From Bacteroidota bacterium (GTDB lineage Bacteria; Bacteroidota; Bacteroidia; 2-12-FULL-35-15): a stretch of 64,000 bases of DNA. Where the stretch lies: assembly GCA_947479085.1 (NCBI GenBank), contig CANJYB010000010.1, positions 1 to 64,000 on the forward strand, given 5' to 3'. This document shows, in pieces, positions 45,159 to 53,011 of the stretch (the first letter of the stretch is position 1; every line of letters begins with the position of its first letter). Both the position numbers and the translations under genes were made by a program. Below the pieces are notes generated by a model. It was not told the DNA's origin. It saw only the letters and a list, made by a program, of their open reading frames with translations, and did not search any database.

Positions 45159-46267
45159 CCTAAAAAGGTTTTTATTTCTAATAACAACATATCAATTTGT
45201 TGTTTGGTATTGAACGAATGCAAACAAACCCTTAGTCTTTCTTTTCCAACAGGCACAGTAGGGGAAAGAATGGCACGAATAAAAAATCCTTTTGTAAAAA
45301 GATATTCTGCTAATCCTTTTGCTTTAAAATTATCAGCAATAATAATTCCTTGAATGGGCGAATAACTTTCTAAAAAACTGATACCATCCAGTTTTTTAAT
45401 TTCAGTTCTGAAATAAATAATTAACTCTTCCAATTCTTTCCTATCTGCTGTTGGTAAAAGCTGATAAGCCCTTTTTATTTGCAAATAAGTGGTAGGTGGC
45501 AATGCAGTGGTGAAAATAAATGATCTGGCATTATTAATTAAATAATTCCGAAGCACTCTACTGCCAGTAACTGCTGCACCATGCAAACCTATTGCTTTTC
45601 CGAACGTATAAACCACCGCAAAAACATCTTTCTCTAAATTGTATTTACAAACAAGTCCATCTCCTTTGTTGCCATACATACCGGTTGCGTGGGCTTCATC
45701 AACAATGAGCAATGCATCGAACTTTTTACATAACGCTGCAATAGCTATTAATGGTGCTTCATCACCATCCATCGAATAAATGGATTCGATTGCAACCAAC
45801 TTTCTTCCTTCAATCTGTTGTAATTTTTTTTCTAAATCATCGAGATTATTGTGTTTAAATTTTATCCTGTTGGCATGACTCAAACGCATACCATCAATAA
45901 TACTGGCATGAATATATTCATCAGAAATAAACATATCACCTTTAGAGGCAATGCTGGAGAACAGCCCTACATTTGCCATATAGCCCGAATTAAAAATTAA
46001 AGCTGCTTCTTGTTTATGAAAATCGGCAACTGTCTTTTCTGCTTCCTCAGCTTCTGGGTTATTACCTGTAATGGAGCGGGAACCTGTTCCTCCAAAGGAA
46101 GTTTCTTCCGAAATGTCATATTGAACTGATTTAGAAAATCCAAAGTAATCGTTGGAACTGAAATCAATTTTATCTCCTTTATAAGTAAGTGTTCGAATTA
46201 ACCCATTCGATTTTCGTTCATCCAGTTTTTCCTGGAGATAGTTATTGAAATTCTCAATGGTACTCAC
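45155..46267 (-). CDS. bioF: BioF, 8-amino-7-oxononanoate synthase
   Basis: The 370-aa PLP enzyme has DFSSNDYFGF, GGTGSRSITGNN, FNSGYMANVG, VDEAHATGMYG and TFGKAIGLHGAA with the PLP lysine. It makes KAPA from pimeloyl thioester and alanine. It starts 3 bases after bioB, so the four bio genes form one transcript. No bioC or bioH is visible in the window. Confidence 0.95.
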   Translation of the reverse strand: MSTIENFNNYLQEKLDERKSNGLIRTLTYKGDKIDFSSNDYFGFSKSVQYDISEETSFGGTGSRSITGNNPEAEEAEKTVADFHKQEAALIFNSGYMANVGLFSSIASKGDMFISDEYIHASIIDGMRLSHANRIKFKHNNLDDLEKKLQQIEGRKLVAIESIYSMDGDEAPLIAIAALCKKFDALLIVDEAHATGMYGNKGDGLVCKYNLEKDVFAVVYTFGKAIGLHGAAVTGSRVLRNYLINNARSFIFTTALPPTTYLQIKRAYQLLPTADRKELEELIIYFRTEIKKLDGISFLESYSPIQGIIIADNFKAKGLAEYLFTKGFFIRAILSPTVPVGKERLRVCLHSFNTKQQIDMLLLEIKTFLG

Positions 46268-46270
46268 GAG

Positions 46271-47266
46271 TTAAGCAACATTTTCTGCTGTTTCTTTTGT
46301 CGCGTCAATGTCTTTAAAAGCTTTTCGAGGAGTTAAACCAAGCATTTTAAACATTTGCATATCAGTATCAAAGTCGGGATTGGGGGTGGTAAGCAATTTT
46401 TCTCCTGCAAAAATAGAATTTGCTCCTGCCATAAAACATAGCGCTTGTTCAGCTGTACTCATTTCGTTTCTTCCTGCTGATAAACGAACCACACTTTTTG
46501 GCATCAATATTCGAGCTGTTGCAATCATTCGAATCATTTCGTCTATGCCTATCTTTTTATTATTTTGAAGTGGTGTTCCTTCAATAGGAACCAATGCATT
46601 TATTGGGACTGAGTCGGGATGGACTTCCATCGTGCTTAATGTATGAAGCATATTAATTCTATCTTTATCGGTTTCACCTAATCCAATAATACCACCGCAA
46701 CAAACACTAAGCTTTGCTTTCCTTACATTATTTAAGGTATTAATTCTATCATCAAAAGTACGGGTAGTAATTATGTTTCCATAATTTTCTGACGAAGTAT
46801 CAATGTTATGATTATAGGCAAAACAACCTGCCGCTTTTAATTTCTCCGCCTGCTCATAAGTAAGCATACCAAATGTACAACATACTTCCAATCCCATTTC
46901 ATTAACTTCAGATACCATTTCGAGCACTCGGTCAAAATCTTTATTGTCTCTTACCTCTCGCCATGCTGCGCCCATGCATAATCTGGAAGCACCATTTGCT
47001 TTGGCAACCTCGGCACGTGCTTTTACTTTTTCAACTGTCATAAGTGGTTCAACCTCTACATTGGTATTATATCGTGCAGCTTGAGGACAATAAGAACAGT
47101 CTTCTTTACACCCTCCGGTCTTGATAGAAATCAAACTACTTATCTGAACTTCAGAATAGGCTTTGTTTTTGCGGTGCACAGTTGCGGCATTGTATATTAA
47201 ATCCAGCAAAGGAGTATTATAAATTTCCTTTACTTCGTCTAGTGTCCAATTTATTTTTGGTTGCAT
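46271..47266 (-). CDS. bioB: BioB, biotin synthase
   Basis: The 331-aa radical SAM enzyme has CKEDCSYCPQ (the 4Fe-4S CxxxCxxC motif), the second-cluster Cys residues, YNHNIDTS and SAGRNEMS. It inserts sulfur into dethiobiotin. It is first in the cluster, and CAAAGATA at 47284-47291 (TATCTTTG on the minus strand) is a likely -7 box. Confidence 0.96.
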   Translation of the reverse strand: MQPKINWTLDEVKEIYNTPLLDLIYNAATVHRKNKAYSEVQISSLISIKTGGCKEDCSYCPQAARYNTNVEVEPLMTVEKVKARAEVAKANGASRLCMGAAWREVRDNKDFDRVLEMVSEVNEMGLEVCCTFGMLTYEQAEKLKAAGCFAYNHNIDTSSENYGNIITTRTFDDRINTLNNVRKAKLSVCCGGIIGLGETDKDRINMLHTLSTMEVHPDSVPINALVPIEGTPLQNNKKIGIDEMIRMIATARILMPKSVVRLSAGRNEMSTAEQALCFMAGANSIFAGEKLLTTPNPDFDTDMQMFKMLGLTPRKAFKDIDATKETAENVA

Positions 47267-47283
47267 GGTAATTTGTTTTTTCG

Positions 47284-47291
47284 CAAAGATA
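47284..47291 (-). promoter_or_regulatory. -7 box for the bio operon
   Basis: On the minus strand this reads TATCTTTG (TAnnTTTG), 17 bases before the bioB ATG, giving a very short leader. No clear -33 TTG is seen. The rest of the 353-base divergent gap is AT-rich and empty apart from the promoter on the other side. Confidence 0.45.
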
Positions 47292-47537
47292 TTTATTTTG
47301 TTAAAACTTAGACTTAATTTTTAATTCTTTACCCTTTCGTATTTAGGAATTGATTATATACTTATTGCTGTTTTGTGAAATAATCTTTGTAAACGGTAAG
47401 TTACCTTTTTTGCAATAAAAGTACTTTTGCAAGGTTGAAATAATTCACAAATATATTGACTGAAAATAAACTATCGGAAATTTTCCCTCCGAAATACTGA
47501 AAGAATCCGACAATAATCAATAAACTAAAGAATAAAA

Positions 47538-47565
47538 TTGATATCAAATAAAATTACTATTTTTG
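47538..47565 (+). promoter_or_regulatory. Promoter for the T9SS repeat protein
   Basis: TTG at 47538-47540 and TATTTTTG at 47558-47565 have a 17-base spacer, a plausible -33/-7 pair. The start codon follows at 47620. Confidence 0.5.
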
Positions 47566-47619
47566 TGAAAATTATTACATTTAAAAAACTAAACAATAAT
47601 TACAATTTAATTAAAAAAA

Positions 47620-50600
47620 ATGAAAAAACTTAACACTTTATTTGCATTTATGACAATAATTGTCACAACAAATGCACAATTTTCAAGGGAATTTCCTAAC
47701 CATGAACAAAATGTTCATCAGTATAATTTTCCTGCTCAGGTTTTGCAGATGTCGGAAGACCGTGCAGCCGGTGACACACTAATGTATATGCCATTGCCAG
47801 GTATTTATGTAAACCCAACTGATAATGCTGGTTTTACGATTACAATTGAAGACATTGATGGATTGCCAACGACCAACGTAGGTTACGATCCGGATTTCGG
47901 TATGTACTTTTCTACTGATACAAGTTTGAATAGCCTTGGAAATCCAACTTCTACAAACTGGTACCATCCATGGGAAACACCTGCTCCTGCCGGAACAGAT
48001 TCTTCTTTTTACTGGCATGCAACATCATGGTTTAACCCGGCAGGTCAGGCTGACAATTGGTTAAATTTCGGGCCACTTACTATTCCAGCAATTGGGGCAC
48101 ATTTAATTTGGTACGACAGAACAAACCCTTCTTACAGAGATGGTTACAGAGTTATGGTTTCTACAACTCCTTCTTCTGTATTAACTTTCTCTGATTTTAA
48201 TGACCCTCCAATTTATACAAAAACAGATGCTTACCCATCTCCAACTTATACAACTGATACTACATGGGTAATGAGGCAAATAGATTTGCCTGCTAGTTAT
48301 AATGGTCAAATCGTTTCAATTGCTTTTAACCATAATGCAAACGATATGGATGTTTTGTACCTAGACGAAATCACCTTGGTAGAAGGAACAATTGCAGGTT
48401 GTGCCGTTCCAGCTCAACCTGCAGCAATTACAGGTGTTACAATTGTCTGTCCTAGCTCAGCGAATATTGTTTATACAGTGCCTGCTGTAGTTGGTGCTAC
48501 TTCTTACACATGGACAATACCTGGAGGATGGTCTGGATCTTCTATTACAAATTCAATTACTTTAAGTTCTGGAACTAATGGTGGAACCATTACTGTAACA
48601 GCAAACAATGCTTGCGGTGCAAGTCTTGCAACTGTGTTAAATGTTACAATATCTTCTGCCCCGCCTCAGCCCGGTGCAATATCAGGACCAACTACATTCT
48701 GTAATGGTTCAAACAATACTTATTCGATTGTTGCAATTGCAGGAGCAACATCATATACATGGACTCTTCCTTCCGGATGGTCAGGAAACTCTACTACAAA
48801 TTCTATTAATGCAACTGCAAGTACAAACAGCGGAACCATTAGCGTAACTTATACTAATGCATGCGGAACAAGTCCGGCTCAGCAACTTACTGTTACAGCA
48901 GGAACTGCACCAGCACAGCCGGGAGCAATAACAGGAGTAACTACTTTCTGCCCCGGTCAGACTCAGGTTTACACTATCAACTCTGTGGCAGGTGCTACTT
49001 CTTATACATGGACAATGCCTTCAGGATGGTCAGGAAGTTCTAACGGAACTTCTATTACCGCTACTACTGGCGTAAATGGTGGACAAGTAACTGTTACTGC
49101 AACTAACTCTTGTGGTACTTCTTCTGCTCAAACATTAAACGTTTCTCTTGGAACCGCACCTGCACAACCAGGAACAATAACTGGAAACTCTACTATCTGT
49201 TCAGGGGGTGCTCAGACTTATTCTGTTGCTGCTGTTGCAGGAGCTACAAGCTATGTTTGGACATTACCTTCAGGTTGGGCAGGAGCGTCTAACTCCAATT
49301 CTATTACTACTATCACCAGCGCTACTTCAGGAACTGTTTCTGTTTCTGCTGTTAACGATTGTGGTACCAGTTTAGCTCAAAATTTAACTGTAACTGTTAA
49401 CTCTGTACCTGCACAACCGATCGTTATTAATGGAACTAATGCTGTTTGTTCTGGTATATCAGGAATTTATTCTGTAACTCCTGTTGCTGGTGCTACTTCT
49501 TATAACTGGACAATTCCGGGTGGATGGTCTGGTAGCTCTACTACAAGCTCTATCACTGCAACTGCAAATGGAGGTACAGGTAACATACTTGTTACTGTTA
49601 CTAATGCCTGCGGAACAAGCCCTTCTCAATCTCTAAATGTAACTGTTAGCAGTTCTGCTCCAACTCAACCTGGAACTATTTCTGGGAACACTCCTGTTTG
49701 TTCTGCTGCTACCACTACTTATTCTGTGGCTGCAGTTTCAGGAGCAACTTCTTATAACTGGACACTTCCGGGAGGTTGGACAGGTACTTCTTCTACCAAT
49801 TCCATTACAGTAACCGTTGGAAATTCAGGTGGAAGCATTGCTGTTGCCGCTGCTAACGGATGCGGAACAAGTACTGCAACTACATTGGCTATTAATGTTA
49901 ACCAAAGCCCTGCTACTCCTGCTGCTATTCTTGGTGCTACCACCATGTGTGCAGGTATTGCTCAGACATACAACGTAGCTACTGTTGTAGGTGCTACTTC
50001 TTACACCTGGACATTCCCTGCGGGATGGTCTGGATTCTCTGTAACCAATGCAATTACTTCAACTCCGGGAACTAGCGGAAACATATCCGTAACTGCTAAT
50101 AACGCAACCTGTTCAAGTCCTGCTCAAACATTAGCAGTAACTGTTAATACACCACCAACTCAACCAGGAACCATTGCAGGTTCTGCAACTGTTTGTTCAG
50201 GTGCAAGCGAAACGTATGCTGTTGTTCCTGTAAATGGAGCTACTTCTTATACATGGACAATGCCTTCAGGATGGACAGGTACTTCTACCACAGAAACACT
50301 TGTTACTACTATTGGTAATACAAGTGGAAACGTAACCGTTACTGCATCTAACAGCTGCGGAACAAGTTCAGCACAAACCTTTGCTGTTACCGTTAACGTT
50401 GTTCCTGCTCAACCGGGAACAATCACAGGTAGCATTTTGGTTTGTCCTACAAGTTCTCAAACTTACACAGTAGCATCTGTTGCAGGAGCTACTTCTTATA
50501 CCTGGACATTACCTTCAGGTTGGTCAGGAAACTCTACTACCAACTCTATTACTACTTCTGCTGGTGTTGCTGGCGGAACCATTACTGTTACTGCGAACAA

Positions 50601-51375
50601 CGGAACTTGTTCTTCTCTTGCTCAAACACTTACTGTAGGTATGGACAGCGCACCGGCACAACCTGGAGCTATCACTGGTCCTACATCTGTATGTGCTGGT
50701 AGTACACAAACTTACACAACAGCTGCAGTAGCAGGAGCTACTTCTTATACATGGACTTTACCTTCAGGCTGGTCAGGTACATCAACTACTAACTCTATTA
50801 CTGTAACTGTAGGAGCTGCCGGAACAGGTAACCTTCAGGTTTCTGCTACCAATGGTTGCGGATCAAGCACTGCTCAGGGAAATCTGATTACAGTTAATGC
50901 TTTACCTGCTGTGCCTACAATCACTGCTGTTGGCAGCACACTTTCTTCAAGTGCAGCAACCGGTAACCAATGGTATTTTAATGCGGGCATTATTACCGGA
51001 GCAACTTCTCAGGTGTATACTGCTACTCAGGCTGGTTTTTATACAGTAACAGTTACTGATGCTAATGGTTGTTCTTCTACTTCTGCTCAATTCATCAGCA
51101 ATGTTGGTATCAGCGAAAACGAATTAGCGAACATGTTTACCATCTTCCCTAATCCTTCTCACGATGTTATCAATGTTACTGTAACATCCAGCAGAAATAT
51201 TGAGGCAGCTACCATTACAAATGTATTAGGTAAAACTGTAAAAGTGATTAATGCTAAAAACATCAAAGCAAACGACACCTTTACCATCGATGTAAAAGAT
51301 TTAAGTCAGGGTATTTATTTCTTAAGCATGCAGGTAGAAGGCACAGTGGTTGCTAAAAAGATTATTGTTGAATAA
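47620..51375 (+). CDS. Secreted T9SS cargo with 10 tandem PKD/Ig-like repeats
   Basis: The 1251-aa protein has a signal peptide (MKKLNTLFAFMTIIVTTNAQ). An N-terminal jelly-roll-like 'choice-of-anchor' domain follows (to ~res 260, with GYRVMVSTTPSS and VLYLDEITLVEG). Next come ten ~82-aa repeats marked PAQPG.I.G...VC, GATSYTWT.PSGWSG and V.ATN.CGTS.AQ. A last different Ig-like unit (GNQWYFN) follows, and then a Por C-terminal sorting tail (FTIFPNPSHDVINV...LGKTVKV...LSQGIYFLSM). The tail directs export by the type IX system and anchoring or release at the cell surface. A role in adhesion or matrix is likely but unproven. Confidence 0.92.
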   Translation: MKKLNTLFAFMTIIVTTNAQFSREFPNHEQNVHQYNFPAQVLQMSEDRAAGDTLMYMPLPGIYVNPTDNAGFTITIEDIDGLPTTNVGYDPDFGMYFSTDTSLNSLGNPTSTNWYHPWETPAPAGTDSSFYWHATSWFNPAGQADNWLNFGPLTIPAIGAHLIWYDRTNPSYRDGYRVMVSTTPSSVLTFSDFNDPPIYTKTDAYPSPTYTTDTTWVMRQIDLPASYNGQIVSIAFNHNANDMDVLYLDEITLVEGTIAGCAVPAQPAAITGVTIVCPSSANIVYTVPAVVGATSYTWTIPGGWSGSSITNSITLSSGTNGGTITVTANNACGASLATVLNVTISSAPPQPGAISGPTTFCNGSNNTYSIVAIAGATSYTWTLPSGWSGNSTTNSINATASTNSGTISVTYTNACGTSPAQQLTVTAGTAPAQPGAITGVTTFCPGQTQVYTINSVAGATSYTWTMPSGWSGSSNGTSITATTGVNGGQVTVTATNSCGTSSAQTLNVSLGTAPAQPGTITGNSTICSGGAQTYSVAAVAGATSYVWTLPSGWAGASNSNSITTITSATSGTVSVSAVNDCGTSLAQNLTVTVNSVPAQPIVINGTNAVCSGISGIYSVTPVAGATSYNWTIPGGWSGSSTTSSITATANGGTGNILVTVTNACGTSPSQSLNVTVSSSAPTQPGTISGNTPVCSAATTTYSVAAVSGATSYNWTLPGGWTGTSSTNSITVTVGNSGGSIAVAAANGCGTSTATTLAINVNQSPATPAAILGATTMCAGIAQTYNVATVVGATSYTWTFPAGWSGFSVTNAITSTPGTSGNISVTANNATCSSPAQTLAVTVNTPPTQPGTIAGSATVCSGASETYAVVPVNGATSYTWTMPSGWTGTSTTETLVTTIGNTSGNVTVTASNSCGTSSAQTFAVTVNVVPAQPGTITGSILVCPTSSQTYTVASVAGATSYTWTLPSGWSGNSTTNSITTSAGVAGGTITVTANNGTCSSLAQTLTVGMDSAPAQPGAITGPTSVCAGSTQTYTTAAVAGATSYTWTLPSGWSGTSTTNSITVTVGAAGTGNLQVSATNGCGSSTAQGNLITVNALPAVPTITAVGSTLSSSAATGNQWYFNAGIITGATSQVYTATQAGFYTVTVTDANGCSSTSAQFISNVGISENELANMFTIFPNPSHDVINVTVTSSRNIEAATITNVLGKTVKVINAKNIKANDTFTIDVKDLSQGIYFLSMQVEGTVVAKKIIVE
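48409..50900 (+). repeat. Tandem ~246-bp coding repeats (10 copies)
   Basis: These encode the PKD/Ig-like units of the T9SS protein. Copies share GCTACTTCTTATACATGGAC-like blocks strongly at DNA level, which suggests recent duplication or gene conversion. Copy number may vary between strains, and short-read assembly may collapse it. Confidence 0.85.
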
Positions 51376-51394
51376 TCATCTGTATTAATTTATT

Positions 51395-51431
51395 AAAAGA
51401 GGGGCACAGAAATGTTGCCCCTCTTTTTTTT
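51395..51431 (+). terminator. Rho-independent terminator
   Basis: AAAAGAGGGGCA / TGCCCCTCTTTT forms a 12-bp stem followed by a T run, 20 bases after the T9SS gene stop. Confidence 0.9.
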
Positions 51432-51500
51432 GTTGCAATACTTTCTTACTTTTGTATCTCTGTAATCAATTACTATTATCAAACATAAAATTAATATCCA

Positions 51501-52211
51501 TTGGACTGGGCAGATTTAACGGAACTCTATAGTGATGAATTTATTTCATTAAAACCTTTTCCGAGGGAAATAGCGGAATTGGAATTCAACTACCTTACGC
51601 AAAGTGTTACTGCACGTTTCCCCGAAGCCCTTGAAGACCCTTTGTTATTAATAAAAACAGATATTGAAACCACCAGAAACAAACTAATCGGAGATAAACC
51701 GGAAACAAATATCATCCTCCGCAGAAGCGGACAAACCTATACGAAAATTTACGAATTTCTGAAACGATACAAGGATACAGGGGACTTACATCCTGCCTTA
51801 TATGCACCTAAACATAACTTTACAAAACAGCAGGCAGTATTTTGTTGTGCCGAATGGTTAAGTAATAATGGCTGGCAGGATATTAATACCGGCATCGTTC
51901 ACCTGGCCGATTATGATTTAACTGCAACGAAAAATGATGTTCACTTATTTGCTTATGGGGTATCTTCCGCAAATTCAGCCATCGAAAAAGGAGAGAAAAT
52001 GGATGTTGCAAAAGCAAACTTTAAAAAAGAAATTGCCTTTATCGTATTTAAACTGCTGGACGAAATGGCAAAAAATCCAAAACTTCACCCAGCCCTTATA
52101 CTTCCAGACGATCATCGAACCCGCGACCTGATGTTAAACTATACACCAATCACCCGCCTGGGCATTACCCTTTTTTGGGTAACAGGTATCAATGAAGTAA
52201 AGGAGATTTAA
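51501..52211 (+). CDS. Unknown 236-aa protein
   Basis: The frame opens with TTG at 51501, and no ATG lies nearby in the frame. The product has no signal peptide or membrane segment. Segments such as NIILRRSGQTYTKIYEFLKRYKDTGDLHPALY and HPALILPDDHRTRDLMLNYTPI look conserved, but I do not recognise the family. It is cytoplasmic and single-gene, between a terminator and the repeat-rich gap. Confidence 0.65.
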   Translation: MDWADLTELYSDEFISLKPFPREIAELEFNYLTQSVTARFPEALEDPLLLIKTDIETTRNKLIGDKPETNIILRRSGQTYTKIYEFLKRYKDTGDLHPALYAPKHNFTKQQAVFCCAEWLSNNGWQDINTGIVHLADYDLTATKNDVHLFAYGVSSANSAIEKGEKMDVAKANFKKEIAFIVFKLLDEMAKNPKLHPALILPDDHRTRDLMLNYTPITRLGITLFWVTGINEVKEI

Positions 52212-52569
52212 AAGGGATTATTTTTTTTCCTTATAAACTTCCTGTTTATCATCTTATCCTGGGTTATTAATCCTACGAAATAAATTCCTCATTCATCTCT
52301 AAACCTATTAGTGAATTATAAGCATTTGAAAAGACATATCCTGCATCTTATAAATGGTCTTCCCGCTTTCCATTCCAATCTTTTTCTTTTTTTTAATAAA
52401 AAAAAAGAAAAAGGATTTCCATTGCAATCGGGTTTAGTTGGACAGTGTATCACTTTTGGTAACCGTTTACTATTTTACCAAAAAAGAAAGCATCACCGAA
52501 ACTTTCCCCCTCGTCACCCTATTTCGGTATCAAAACCTACTTTTTTTCATTTGGGGTCATGTCCAACAA

Positions 52570-52850
52570 GGAGGTAAGCCAAATGAATCTCTTTTGCCAA
52601 TCTCCCAGTTGGGAAGTAAGCCAAATCAATCCCTTTCGCCAACCTCCCACTTAGGAAGTAAGTAAAATGAATCCTTTTTGTCAATCTCCTAGTTGGGAAG
52701 TAAGCAAAATGAATCTCTTTTGCTAATCTCCTTGTTGGGAAACAGGCAAAATGAATCCTTTTTGCTAATCTCCCAGTTGGGGAGTAAGCAAAATGAATCT
52801 CTTTTGCTAATCCCCTAGTTGGGGGATATGCCAAGTAGACATCTTTTCCG
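52570..52850. repeat. 42-bp tandem repeat array (6 copies plus degenerate ends)
   Basis: AAATGAATC recurs at 52581, 52623 (as AAATCAATC), 52665, 52707, 52749 and 52791, exactly 42 bases apart. Units read roughly AAATGAATCTCTTTTGCTAA then TCTCCCAGTTGGGAAGTAAGC. A degenerate seventh unit follows at ~52833. Because 42 is a multiple of 3, a 95-codon frame stays open on the minus strand, but it is probably not a gene. The rest of the 800-base gap (52212-53011) holds no gene I can support. Confidence 0.9.
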
Positions 52851-53011
52851 AATCCATATGTATGACAACCAGCAATTTAACCAATTTGCGCCACAAAGTC
52901 ATCAAATCAGGTGGTTTTTTTAGAAAAAAACAATTGTTGCTGTTCCGGGAAATGATCAATTGACTAAAAATCGGAAAATTTTAAAAAGTGATAAGTAGTG
53001 CTTTTAAAAAA

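Noticed and set aside
52547-52834. 95-aa minus-strand protein
   Set aside because: It is a by-product of the 42-bp (14-codon) repeat period; there is no promoter or recognisable fold.
52570-52850. 42-bp repeats as a CRISPR array
   Set aside because: Units are contiguous with no unique spacers and there are no cas genes.
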